Source: Actinomycetospora corticicola (GTDB lineage Bacteria; Actinomycetota; Actinomycetes; Mycobacteriales; Pseudonocardiaceae). From it: 64,000 bases of DNA. Shown here in pieces: positions 42,097 to 49,478 of the stretch. How positions within the stretch are numbered: the stretch's first letter is position 1; each line of letters opens with the position of its first letter. The DNA lies in assembly GCF_013409505.1 (NCBI RefSeq), contig NZ_JACCBN010000001.1, positions 2,108,001 to 2,172,000 of the forward strand, read 5' to 3'. The position numbers and the translations under genes are program-made. The notes below the pieces were generated by a model. It saw only the letters and a list, made by a program, of their open reading frames with translations, had not been told where the DNA came from and did no database searches.

Positions 42097-42759
42097 TCAC
42101 GGCAGGTAGGACGTCTCGTTGACCAGCCGCACGCTCGCCCCGCCGTCGGACCAGAAGTCGACGACCGACAGGCACGCCAGGTCCAGGTGCATCCGGAACA
42201 GCAGCGACGGGCCCGCGTCGAGGGCGAGCTTGAGCACCGTCTTGATCGGCGTCACGTGGCTGACCAGCACCACCGTCGACCCGGCGTGGCGGTCGAGCAC
42301 GCCCTGCAGGGCGCCCGACACCCGCGTCTCGACGTCGGCGAACGACTCCCCCTGCGGCGGCGCCGTCGTCGGGTCGCCGAGCCAGGTCGCGTGCACGTCG
42401 GGGTCCTGCTCGGCGGCCTCGCGGAACGTCAGGCCCTCCCACGCACCGAAGTCGGTCTCGATGAACCCGTCGTCGACCTCCACCGGCAGGCCGAGCGCGG
42501 TCCCGACCGCACCCGCCGTCGAGAAGGCCCGGGCCAGCGGCGAGCTGATCACCGCGGCCGCCTCCGGGTAGCGCGCCGCCACGGCGGTCGCGGCCGCGTC
42601 GGCCTGGGCCCGCCCGAGCTCGGTCAGTTCCGGGTTGCCGCGCCCGGAGTAGCGGCGCTCCACCGACAGCGGGGACTGGCCGTGGCGGAGCAGCACGATC
42701 CGCGTCGGGACGGCGGCCCCGCGTCCGGTCCAGGTCGCGGCCGCGTTCCCGGTACTCAC
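42097..42759 (-). CDS. Histidine phosphatase, lacking the RNase H domain of its mycobacterial counterpart
   Basis: Phosphoglycerate-mutase-like phosphatase, 220 residues. The catalytic RHG motif is in RIVLLRHGQSPLSVERRYSG, with SSPLARAFSTA, ETDFGAWEGLTFREA and VVLVSHVTPIKTVLKLAL supplying the other active-site residues. In M. tuberculosis the equivalent position (Rv2228c, next to the zinc-ribbon and Nif3 genes) encodes an RNase HI-phosphatase fusion. Here only about 18 residues precede the phosphatase domain, so the RNase H half is absent. GTG 42759 overlaps the upstream TGA (GTGA), so truncation by mis-chosen start is unlikely. Confidence 0.93.
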   Translation of the reverse strand: MSTGNAAATWTGRGAAVPTRIVLLRHGQSPLSVERRYSGRGNPELTELGRAQADAAATAVAARYPEAAAVISSPLARAFSTAGAVGTALGLPVEVDDGFIETDFGAWEGLTFREAAEQDPDVHATWLGDPTTAPPQGESFADVETRVSGALQGVLDRHAGSTVVLVSHVTPIKTVLKLALDAGPSLLFRMHLDLACLSVVDFWSDGGASVRLVNETSYLP

Positions 42760-43484
42760 TTCCCGGTCCGCACGACGATCGCACCGCAGTTCTCGCAGCG
42801 GACGACCTCGTCGGGGGCCGCGGCCTGGATCTCCCGCAGTTCGTTGCGGTCCATCTCGAGGCGGCAGGCGCCACAGCGGTTGCCGATGAGCTCCCCCGCG
42901 CCCGCGGCGCCGCGGGAACGGAGCTTGTCGTAGAGCGCGACGAGGTCCTCGGGCAGTTCCTTCAGGAGGTTCGTCCGCTCCTCGCCGCGGCGGACCTCGA
43001 CCGTGCCGATGTCGCCGAGCACGCCGTCGCGGCGCTCGACGGCGTCGGCCAGGGCGGTCTGCGCCACGGCGTGCGCCTCGGTCTCGTGCTTGAGGTCGAC
43101 CCCCGCCGCCTCCTGACGCTCCATCACCTCGAGCTGTTCCTCCTCGAGCACCGCGCGACGACGCTCGAGGGACGCGAGCTCGTGCTGCAGGTCGTTCGCC
43201 TGCTTGGCCGACACCGACCCGTTCGCCAGCAGCTGCTGGTCGCGGACCTCCCGGGTGCGCACCTGCTCGACCTCGCGGTCGAGCTTCGCGACGTCCCGGT
43301 CGAGGTCGGACAGCGTGGTCTGCGCGACCACCACGGCGTCCTGCGCCGCGCGCAGGGTGCGCTCGGCCTCCTCGACCGCGGCCTGCTCGGGCAGCGTCCG
43401 GCGCCGGTGGTCGGCGCGGGAGAGCTCGGCGTCGACGGCGGCCAGATCGAGCAGACGGCGCTGGGCGCTGGGATCGGCCTTCAC
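42756..43484 (-). CDS. Coiled-coil protein with C4 zinc ribbon (Rv2229c-like)
   Basis: Protein of 242 residues with a long antiparallel coiled coil (about 10-180, e.g. [40 protein letters not shown]) and a C-terminal zinc ribbon with CGACRLE and CENCGAI cysteine pairs. The family resembles CT398/FlgZ-type proteins; a role in nucleic-acid metabolism has been suggested but is not established. It starts within the last 4 bp of the Nif3 gene and ends overlapping the phosphatase start. The three genes form a tight operon preserved from mycobacteria. Confidence 0.93.
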   Translation of the reverse strand: MKADPSAQRRLLDLAAVDAELSRADHRRRTLPEQAAVEEAERTLRAAQDAVVVAQTTLSDLDRDVAKLDREVEQVRTREVRDQQLLANGSVSAKQANDLQHELASLERRRAVLEEEQLEVMERQEAAGVDLKHETEAHAVAQTALADAVERRDGVLGDIGTVEVRRGEERTNLLKELPEDLVALYDKLRSRGAAGAGELIGNRCGACRLEMDRNELREIQAAAPDEVVRCENCGAIVVRTGK

Positions 43485-44320
43485 GGGCCCTCCTTCTCAG
43501 ACGGCGGGGTGGCGGCGTGTCCGCCGAGGGTCCAGGGGTCGGTGCGCAGTGTCGAGACCGCCACCGTGAGGTCGGGCAGCGCCCGCCGCAGCACGTCGGC
43601 CGCCTGCTCGCACCACGGGTGCTCGGAGGCCCAGTGCGCGACGTCCACGAGCGCGGGCGCCCCCGACCGCTGCAGGTGCTCGTCGGCGGGGTGGTGGCGC
43701 AGGTCCGCGGTGACGTAGGCGTCGACCCCGGCGGCTCGCGCGAGATGCAGCATCGAGTCGCCCGCGCCGCCGGAGACGGCGACGCGCTCGATCGTCCGGG
43801 CCGGGTCCCCGGCGCCCCGGACGCCCCACGCCGTCGTCGGGAGCGAGGCCCCGACCCGCGCCACGAAGGCCTCGAAGGACTCCGGCCCGGGCAGGCGGCC
43901 GATCCGGCCGATGCCCGACGACGGATCGAGGGGTGCCTCGACCACGACGCCGAGCGCGTCCGCCAGCGCGTCGGACACGCCGGGCTCGGCGGCGTCGGCG
44001 TTGGTGTGGGCGGCGAACAGCGCGACACCCGCCCGGATCAGCCGGTGGACCACCGCGCCCTTGGGCTCGTCGGCCGGGACGCCGTGGACGCCGCGCAGGA
44101 GCAGCGGATGGTGGGTGACCAGCAGGTCCGCGCCGGCTGCGATGGCCTCCTCGACGACCGCGGCGGTCGGATCGACCGCGAGGTGGACGCGGGTGACCGG
44201 CTCGGCGGGGTCACCGCACACCAGTCCGACCGCGTCCCAGTCCTGGGCGAGGGCGGGCGGATAGGCGGTCTCGAGGGCGGCGACGACGTCGGCGAGCAGA
44301 GGTGGCATGGCGGGCGCCAT
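43481..44320 (-). CDS. Nif3-like dinuclear metal center protein (DUF34)
   Basis: Widely conserved NIF3/YbgI family protein of 279 residues, possibly a GTP cyclohydrolase 1 type 2-like or metal-dependent hydrolase. Metal-site motifs: [45 protein letters not shown] and C-terminal [14 protein letters not shown] plus [14 protein letters not shown]. All expected His/Glu ligands appear present. First gene of the nif3-zinc ribbon-phosphatase operon. A second ATG lies at 44308. In M. tuberculosis a CobC-like aminotransferase (Rv2231c) follows; here a MarR/VOC pair lies there instead. Confidence 0.94.
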   Translation of the reverse strand: MAPAMPPLLADVVAALETAYPPALAQDWDAVGLVCGDPAEPVTRVHLAVDPTAAVVEEAIAAGADLLVTHHPLLLRGVHGVPADEPKGAVVHRLIRAGVALFAAHTNADAAEPGVSDALADALGVVVEAPLDPSSGIGRIGRLPGPESFEAFVARVGASLPTTAWGVRGAGDPARTIERVAVSGGAGDSMLHLARAAGVDAYVTADLRHHPADEHLQRSGAPALVDVAHWASEHPWCEQAADVLRRALPDLTVAVSTLRTDPWTLGGHAATPPSEKEGP

Positions 44321-44356
44321 TGTGGTCCACGCGGCGACCGCCCGGGGTGATCGGGA

Positions 44357-44788
44357 TCAGGCGACGGCGTCGCGGCACGTCAGGAGGTCGGCGAGCAGCC
44401 GGTGCCGGCCGTCGTCGTCGAACGCGGCGAGCATCCGGTGCTCCACCGCGGCCACCGCCCGGCTCGCGTCCGCCAGCGCCTCGCGCCCCGCCGGGGTGAG
44501 CTCGGTGGGGCGGGACCGGCCGTGCGCGGCCTCGGCCGGGCGGGTCAGCAGCCCCCGGTCCTGCAGGCCGCGGAGCACCTGGTTCATCGCCTGGCGGGTC
44601 ACGAACGTCGCCCGGGCCAGCTCGGAGTTCGAGAGCCCGGGCCGTTGGCCCAGCACCTCGAGGCACGAGTACTGGGAGACCGTGAGGTCGAGCGGGCGCA
44701 GGGCGTCGTCCATCGCGCCGCGCAGGGCGGCGGCCGCCTGCTTGAGCACGTACCCCACCGACATCCCCAGATCGCCGACTTGACGCAT
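44357..44788 (-). CDS. MarR-family transcriptional regulator
   Basis: Dimeric winged-helix regulator of 143 residues. LTVSQYSCLEVLGQRPGLSN, ELARATFVTRQAMNQVLRGL (recognition helix) and LTRPAEAAHGRSRPTELTPA (wing) are typical. ATG 44788 lies inside a palindrome TTGACGCATGTCAA (44780-44793), so a bound regulator would directly cover its own start. The divergent VOC gene (44845) shares the operator region. The effector is unknown. The longer in-frame start (44815) would place coding sequence across the operators and is less likely. Confidence 0.9.
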   Translation of the reverse strand: MRQVGDLGMSVGYVLKQAAAALRGAMDDALRPLDLTVSQYSCLEVLGQRPGLSNSELARATFVTRQAMNQVLRGLQDRGLLTRPAEAAHGRSRPTELTPAGREALADASRAVAAVEHRMLAAFDDDGRHRLLADLLTCRDAVA

Positions 44789-44793
44789 GTCAA
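44780..44793. promoter_or_regulatory. MarR operator candidate 1
   Basis: TTGAC-GCAT-GTCAA, a perfect palindromic pair overlapping the marR start codon. Confidence 0.6.
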
Positions 44794-44813
44794 CATCCTG
44801 ACACACACTCCTC

Positions 44814-44832
44814 ATGTCAACGTGACTGACAT
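44814..44832. promoter_or_regulatory. MarR operator candidate 2
   Basis: ATGTCA-N7-TGACAT, a perfect inverted repeat just upstream of the VOC gene ribosome site. It shares the TTGAC/GTCAA half-site with candidate 1. Confidence 0.65.
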
Positions 44833-44844
44833 CAAGGAGTCGAC

Positions 44845-45216
44845 ATGAGCGTCACCGGTCCCAGCTTCATCGCCCTGCAGGTCCGCGACCTCGGGCGCGC
44901 GGCCGCCTTCTACGCGGACACCCTCGGCCTCACCCGAGCGCCCGTCGCCCCGCCCGGCGCGGTCGTGTTCGCCACCAGCCCGATCGCCCTCGCCGTGCGC
45001 GAGCCGCTGCCCGGCGTGGACCTGGACACGGCGGCCCCCCGCCCCGGGTACGGGGTCGCGCTGTGGCTGCACGCCGACGACGCGCAGGATCTGCACGACC
45101 GGCTCGCCGCCGCGGGCGTCCCGGTCCTGGCGGACCCGACCGACGGGCCCTTCGGGCGCCAGTTCACCTTCGCCGACCCGGACGGGTACGCCGTCACCGT
45201 GCACGACGAGGCCTGA
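44845..45216 (+). CDS. VOC-family protein under MarR control
   Basis: Glyoxalase/dioxygenase-fold protein, 123 residues. FIALQVRDLGRAAAFYADTL, VFATSPIALAVREPLPGVDL, VALWLHADDAQDLHDRLAAA and FGRQFTFADPDGYAVTVHDE form the two VOC modules. ATG 44845 follows AAGGAG. Divergence from marR with two shared inverted repeats makes it the probable regulated gene, perhaps a detoxification or antibiotic-binding protein. Substrate unknown. Confidence 0.9.
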   Translation: MSVTGPSFIALQVRDLGRAAAFYADTLGLTRAPVAPPGAVVFATSPIALAVREPLPGVDLDTAAPRPGYGVALWLHADDAQDLHDRLAAAGVPVLADPTDGPFGRQFTFADPDGYAVTVHDEA

Positions 45217-45237
45217 GGGGTCGGGGACACTGGCGCC

Positions 45238-45699
45238 GTGATCCGACTCGTCACCGTCTGCACCGGCAACATCTGCCGCTCCCCGATGGCCGAGCAGGTG
45301 CTGCGGTCCGCCCTCGCCGACGCCGGCCTGGACGGGCAGGTCGAGGTGTCGAGCGTCGGGATCGGCCCCTGGCACGTCGGCGAGCCGATGGACCGGCGGG
45401 CGGCCTCGACGCTGGCCGCCCACGGCTACCCGAACGACCACGTGGCCCGTCAGGTGTCCGACGACGTCGCCCGCGCGGACCTCCTGCTCGCCGCCACCGC
45501 CGACCACGCCCGGGACCTGCGCCGCGCCGGGGCCGATCCGGAGGCCGTGCGGCTGCTGCGCTCGTTCGACCCGGCCGCCCCCGACGGCGCGGAGGTCCCC
45601 GACCCGTACTACGGCGGCGACGAGGGCTTCGACGAGGTGCTCGCGATGATCGAGGCGGCGGCGCCGGGGGTGGTGGCGTGGGCGCGGGAGCGGGCGTGA
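45238..45699 (+). CDS. ptpA: Low-molecular-weight protein tyrosine phosphatase (PtpA-like)
   Basis: Protein tyrosine phosphatase of 153 residues. The P-loop VCTGNICRSPMAEQ gives Cys8 and Arg14, and the general acid lies in EVPDPYYGG. VARQVSDDVARADLLLAAT is typical of the actinobacterial PtpA group. GTG 45238 is supported by the P-loop position at the extreme N-terminus and GACACT 6 nt upstream. In M. tuberculosis PtpA is secreted and precedes Rv2235 (SURF1), the same order as here except for an inserted kinase gene. The stop overlaps the next GTG (GTGA). Confidence 0.94.
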   Translation: MIRLVTVCTGNICRSPMAEQVLRSALADAGLDGQVEVSSVGIGPWHVGEPMDRRAASTLAAHGYPNDHVARQVSDDVARADLLLAATADHARDLRRAGADPEAVRLLRSFDPAAPDGAEVPDPYYGGDEGFDEVLAMIEAAAPGVVAWARERA

Positions 45700-46514
45700 C
45701 GGTGCTCGGGCGAGAGGTCGTGGCCACGCGCCCCCTCGGCTCGGTCGAGGTCTGCACGCTCGACGACGGGCGGGAGGTCGTCGTCAAGCGGCCGGAGACG
45801 CCGCGCAGCGGAGCTCGACCGTCGACCCGCGTCGCGGCGGAGGCGGCCGGGCTGCGGTGGCTGGCCGAGCCCGGCGTCGTGCCGGTGCCGGAGGTGCTCG
45901 ACGCCGACGACGCGACGCTGGTGACGACGCTCGTGCCCACCCGGTCCGCGTCGCGGGCCGCCGCGGAGGACTTCGGGCGGTCGCTGGCGGCCCTGCACGC
46001 GGCCGGGGCACCGGCGTTCGGCGCGCCGCCGCCCGGTGGGCCGGCCGACGCCTGGATCGGGGAGGCGCCGATGCGGAACGACCCGCACGACGGCCACTGG
46101 CTCGACTGGTACCTCGCCGATCGCGTGCAGCCCTACCTGCGGCGGGCGGTGGATCAGGGCGCGCTGTCGGCGTCGGCGGCGTCCCGCATCGAGGGTGCGG
46201 CGCTGCAGCCCGGACCGGAGGAGCCGCCGGCCCGGCTGCACGGCGACCTGTGGAGCGGGAACGTGCTGTGGTCGGACCGGGCGTGGCTGATCGACCCCGC
46301 CGCGCACGGCGGACACCGGGAGACCGACCTCGCGATGTTCGCCCTCTTCGGGCACCCCCACCTCGACACGGTGCTCGCCGCGTACGACGAGGCCGCCCCG
46401 CTCGCCGACGGCTGGCGCGACCGCGTCGGGCTCCACCAGCTCTTCCCGCTGCTCGTGCACGCGGCGCTGTTCGGCGGCGGGTACGGCGAGGCCGCGCTCC
46501 GAGCGGTGACCTGA
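45696..46514 (+). CDS. Fructosamine kinase family protein
   Basis: APH-fold kinase of the fructosamine-3-kinase group, 272 residues, probably a protein-deglycating sugar kinase. ATP and catalytic motifs: REVVVKRP (lysine), RLHGDLWSGNVLW (catalytic Asp/Asn) and AWLIDPAAHGGHRETDLAMF (metal Asp). DGHWLDWYLADRVQPYLRRA is family-like. The segment ETPRSGARPST (about residues 30-40) interrupts the N-lobe and corresponds to a dispersed 27-bp repeat, also found twice in the patatin gene. Translationally coupled to ptpA by GTGA. Confidence 0.88.
   Translation: MTVLGREVVATRPLGSVEVCTLDDGREVVVKRPETPRSGARPSTRVAAEAAGLRWLAEPGVVPVPEVLDADDATLVTTLVPTRSASRAAAEDFGRSLAALHAAGAPAFGAPPPGGPADAWIGEAPMRNDPHDGHWLDWYLADRVQPYLRRAVDQGALSASAASRIEGAALQPGPEEPPARLHGDLWSGNVLWSDRAWLIDPAAHGGHRETDLAMFALFGHPHLDTVLAAYDEAAPLADGWRDRVGLHQLFPLLVHAALFGGGYGEAALRAVT
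45794..45820. repeat. In-frame coding repeat (ETPRSGARP), third copy
   Basis: 25 of 27 bases match the copy at 27030-27056. Same frame, inserted in the N-lobe of the kinase between VVVKRP and VAAEAAGLRWL. Confidence 0.75.
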
Positions 46515-46537
46515 CACGGCGGCGGCATACTGAGGGG

Positions 46538-47347
46538 GTGCGCTTCCTGCTCCGCCCCGGCTGGATCGCCCTGACGTTGGCGGTCGCCGGGTTCGCCTTC
46601 GGCTGCTACTACCTGCTCGCGCCCTGGCAGTTCCACCGCAGCACCGAGCGCGACGGCGAGAACGCCGCCCTCGTCCGCGCCGTGTCGACGGCCCCGGTGC
46701 CCCGCGGCGAGCTCGTGCCTCGCGGCGCGGAGCCGGACGCGGCCGCCGCGTGGCGCCAGGTGATCGTCACCGGCTCCTACCAGGGCGGGGAGGTCCTGGC
46801 CCGGCTGCGCTCGGTCGACGGGAGCGCCGCGAGCGAGGTGCTGACCCCGTTCCGGACGACGGACGGCGAGACCCTGCTCGTCGACCGCGGCTACGTCCGC
46901 CCCGCGGGCACCGTCCTACCGCCGATCCCGCCGCCTCCGGGCGGGCCGGCCACACTCGTCGCCTACCAGCGCCCGGACGAGTCGCCCACCGACCGCGCCC
47001 CGATCGACCAGGCCGGGTACCGGCAGTTCTACGCGATCGACGCCGCGCAGATCGGTCCCGCGCTGGGCGTGCCCCTCGCCCCGGGCTACCTGCAGCTGCT
47101 CCCCGACCAGCCGGGCAGCCTCACCGCGGTCCCGCTCCCGCCACCGGACCCGAACTCCTCGTACTCCTACGCCTGGCAGTGGCTGATCTTCGGGGTCATG
47201 GCGGTCGGCGGCTGGTTCTACTTCGTCCGGCTCGAGTACCGCACGCGCCAGGACCAGGAGAACGTTCGCGACGACGGGGCGGGGCCGGCTCCCGAGCCCG
47301 CCCCGCGCACCACCGCCGAGGTCCTGGCCGACCGCTACGGCCGCTGA
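46538..47347 (+). CDS. SURF1 family protein (cytochrome c oxidase assembly)
   Basis: Membrane protein of 269 residues aiding haem-copper oxidase assembly. A hydrophobic helix at the N-terminus (WIALTLAVAGFAFGCYYLLAP) and one near the C-terminus (WQWLIFGVMAVGGWFYFVRL) flank an extracytoplasmic domain with the WQFHRSTER, VIVTGSYQGG, TLLVDRGYVRP and GPATLVAYQRPDES SURF1 motifs. A disordered cytoplasmic tail follows. GTG 46538 is preceded by GAGGGG and CATACT 6 nt upstream. Convergent with cobD, overlapping it by 13 bp, as in M. tuberculosis (Rv2235/Rv2236c). Confidence 0.94.
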   Translation: MRFLLRPGWIALTLAVAGFAFGCYYLLAPWQFHRSTERDGENAALVRAVSTAPVPRGELVPRGAEPDAAAAWRQVIVTGSYQGGEVLARLRSVDGSAASEVLTPFRTTDGETLLVDRGYVRPAGTVLPPIPPPPGGPATLVAYQRPDESPTDRAPIDQAGYRQFYAIDAAQIGPALGVPLAPGYLQLLPDQPGSLTAVPLPPPDPNSSYSYAWQWLIFGVMAVGGWFYFVRLEYRTRQDQENVRDDGAGPAPEPAPRTTAEVLADRYGR

Positions 47348-48291
47348 CGGCGGCCCACCCCGGCCGCCACCCCGGCCGCCACGACCGCCGATGCCACCGT
47401 GACGACCCGGGACAGCCGGACGGCCCGGGCGAGGTCGGCCACCCGGGGCGGCGGTCCGGAGCCCAGGGTCGGGCGCTCCTGCACGCCGTAGGGGTAGACG
47501 GTCCGCCCGCCGAGCTGCCGGCCCAGCGCCCCGGCGAACGCCGCCTCGACCGGGCCCGCGTTGGGGCTGGGGTGGCGCGCGGCGTCGGCCCGCCAGGCGG
47601 CGACCGCCCGCGACGGGCGTCCGCCGACGACCGGCGCCGCACCCGCCGTCAGGACCGCGGCGAGGCGGGCCGGGACCCCGTTGAGCACGTCGTCGAGCCG
47701 GGCGCTCGCCCAGCCGAAGCGGCGGTGGCGCTCGGAGAGGTGGCCGACCATCGCGTCCAGCGTGTTCGCCGCCCGGTAGCCGAGCAACCCGGGCACCCCC
47801 GCGACCGCGCCCCAGACCAGCGGCGCGACGACGGCGTCCGAGGTGTTCTCCGCGACCGACTCGAGCGCGGCCCGGGCCAGGCCGTCCGCGTCGAGCGCCG
47901 ACGGGTCGCGGCCGCACAGCGCGGGCAGCCGCCGACGCGCCGCGCCGAGGTCGTCCGCCGTCAGCTCCGCGGCGAGCGCCGACCCCTCCCCCGCGAGCGA
48001 CCGACCCCCGACCACCACCCACGTGGCCACGGCCGTCAGCAGCACCCGCCCGACCCACGAGCGCGCCACCGCCCGCTCGGCCGCGGCTCCGCCGACGGCG
48101 ACCCCGCCCACGAGCACCGCGCAGTACGCGACACCCCGGGGCCGGGAGTCCGACCACCACGCCCGTTCCAGCCGTCCCGCGGCCGACCCGAACACCGCGA
48201 CCGGATGTCCTCGCCGGGGGTCGCCGAACACGGCGTCCGCGGCGACACCCAGGAGCAGACCCACCGCGCGCGACGACACGACGGCGATCAT
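47335..48291 (-). CDS. cobD: Adenosylcobinamide-phosphate synthase CobD/CbiB
   Basis: Integral membrane enzyme attaching aminopropanol (phosphate) to adenosylcobyric acid in vitamin B12 synthesis, 318 residues. Signatures: LLLGVAADAVFGDPRRGHPV at the N-terminus, ESVAENTSDAVVAPLVWGAV, RAANTLDAMVGHLSERHRRF and HPSPNAGPVEAAFAGALGRQ. ATG 48291 is used; in-frame GTG 48306 would overlap tenA further. The start codon shares CATG (48289-48292) with the divergent tenA ATG. No other cobalamin gene is in the window, and the neighbouring cobC of M. tuberculosis is missing. Confidence 0.94.
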   Translation of the reverse strand: MIAVVSSRAVGLLLGVAADAVFGDPRRGHPVAVFGSAAGRLERAWWSDSRPRGVAYCAVLVGGVAVGGAAAERAVARSWVGRVLLTAVATWVVVGGRSLAGEGSALAAELTADDLGAARRRLPALCGRDPSALDADGLARAALESVAENTSDAVVAPLVWGAVAGVPGLLGYRAANTLDAMVGHLSERHRRFGWASARLDDVLNGVPARLAAVLTAGAAPVVGGRPSRAVAAWRADAARHPSPNAGPVEAAFAGALGRQLGGRTVYPYGVQERPTLGSGPPPRVADLARAVRLSRVVTVASAVVAAGVAAGVGRRQRP

Positions 48292-48958
48292 GACAGTGTC
48301 GGGCACCGTGACCTTCAGCGACGAGCTCTGGGACTCCGCCGCCGACGTCTACGACGCCGTGCGGGCCCACCCGTTCCTCACCGGCCTGACCGACGGGACG
48401 CTGCCGCACGAGGCGTTCGGCCACTTCGTCACCCAGGACAGCCACTACCTGCGCGGCTACGCCCGGGCACTCGCGGTGCTGGCGGCGCGGGCGCCCACCG
48501 AGGACGACACGACGCTGTTCGCCCAGCACGCGGCCGGGGCGATCGCGGCGGAGCAGGAGATGCACGCCGAACTGTCGGCGTCGCTGCGGATCGACCGCTC
48601 CGGGACCCCGGGCCCGACCACCCTCGCCTACACGAGCTACCTGCTCGCGACGGTGCACGGCGGGTCGTTCGCGGAGGGACTGGGCGCCGTGCTGCCGTGC
48701 TACTGGATCTATGCGCGGGTCGGCGAAGCCCTGCTCGCCGGGTCCTCGCCCGACCCGCTCTACGCGCGGTGGATCGCGATGTACGGCGGGGACGAGTTCC
48801 AGGCCGTCGTCGACGCCGCCGTGGGCGTCATGGACCGGGTGGCCGCCGACCTCGCCCCCGTGGAGCGGGAGCGGGTGCTCGCGCACTACCGGACGACCTC
48901 GCGCTACGAGTGGATGTTCTGGGACGCGGCCTGGCGGCTGGAGACCTGGCCGGTCTGA
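48290..48958 (+). CDS. tenA: TenA-family protein (thiaminase II-like)
   Basis: All-helical TenA/Thi-4 family protein of 222 residues, probably salvaging thiamin pyrimidine by hydrolysis. VRAHPFLTGLTDGTLPHEAF, FVTQDSHYLRGYARALAVLA, the cysteine nucleophile in VLPCYWIYARVGEALL (Cys137) and C-terminal SRYEWMFWDAAWRLETWP are diagnostic. ATG 48290 overlaps the divergent cobD start; GTG 48296 and 48308 are alternatives. No thi genes and no TPP riboswitch are adjacent. The upstream region is entirely inside cobD, so any promoter must lie there. Confidence 0.92.
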   Translation: MTVSGTVTFSDELWDSAADVYDAVRAHPFLTGLTDGTLPHEAFGHFVTQDSHYLRGYARALAVLAARAPTEDDTTLFAQHAAGAIAAEQEMHAELSASLRIDRSGTPGPTTLAYTSYLLATVHGGSFAEGLGAVLPCYWIYARVGEALLAGSSPDPLYARWIAMYGGDEFQAVVDAAVGVMDRVAADLAPVERERVLAHYRTTSRYEWMFWDAAWRLETWPV

Positions 48959-49033
48959 ACACGACGACGGAGGGCCCCCGTCCGGGGACCCCCTATCGGC
49001 GTGCTCCTTCGAATCCTGTCGTGATGCGAGGTG

Positions 49034-49159
49034 TCAGGCCTCGACGAGCTCGGTCGCCGGGGTGCGCCGCCAGTTGCGGTGCGCGTACGCGGCGAGGCTC
49101 GAGGCCACTCCGAATCCTGCACCGGCAACGACGACCATCGACACGAGAACAGCAGCCAT
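49034..49159 (-). CDS. Small single-pass membrane protein (41 aa)
   Basis: Short protein: one helix (MAAVLVSMVVVAGAGFGVAS) followed by LAAYAHRNWRRTPATELVEA. ATG 49159 is preceded by a strong GAGGAGGAGCC ribosome site at correct distance, the main reason for calling it. Homologous tiny membrane proteins occur in actinobacteria, but I cannot name one. It stands alone between tenA and the MFS transporter, in the opposite orientation. Confidence 0.65.
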   Translation of the reverse strand: MAAVLVSMVVVAGAGFGVASSLAAYAHRNWRRTPATELVEA

Positions 49160-49478
49160 GGGTGGCTCCTCCTCACCACATGCACGCGCCGCGTCCGGTG
49201 ATCGGGTCCTGCTGACCCGGCCGGAGAGGTCGGCGCTTGCGAGCGTCGGATGCTGTCTGCATCCACCCTGTATGACGCGTCGATCTCGGGGTGTGTTCCA
49301 TCGTCCGCCGGGTGGATCTCCGTGTGCCGTGTCACCCTGCGCGAAGCAGTTTCCGAACGAAAGCAGGCAATTCGGACAATTACCCAATAACCGCCGAGCG
49401 GGTTTCCGCGCACCGGCGCATGGTTAATGGTTCGAACCAGTGGCGCGACGAGCGTTCGCGAGGCGGGGAGGACATGTC
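49160..49478. other. Intergenic gap, divergent
   Basis: 319 bp between the 41-aa gene and the MFS gene. It holds a short hairpin GGATGC-N5-GCATCC (49249-49265) and an AT-richer stretch (about 49345-49395), probably promoters for both sides. No RNA gene or open frame is convincing. Confidence 0.5.

Noticed and set aside
42083..42133. Leaderless -10 before the DUF574 gene (TACCTG)
   Set aside because: The hexamer lacks the final T and spacing is off; not counted among leaderless starts.
48200..48300. Cobalamin or TPP riboswitch before cobD/tenA
   Set aside because: The two starts overlap and each upstream region is coding; no B12-box or thi-box sequence seen.
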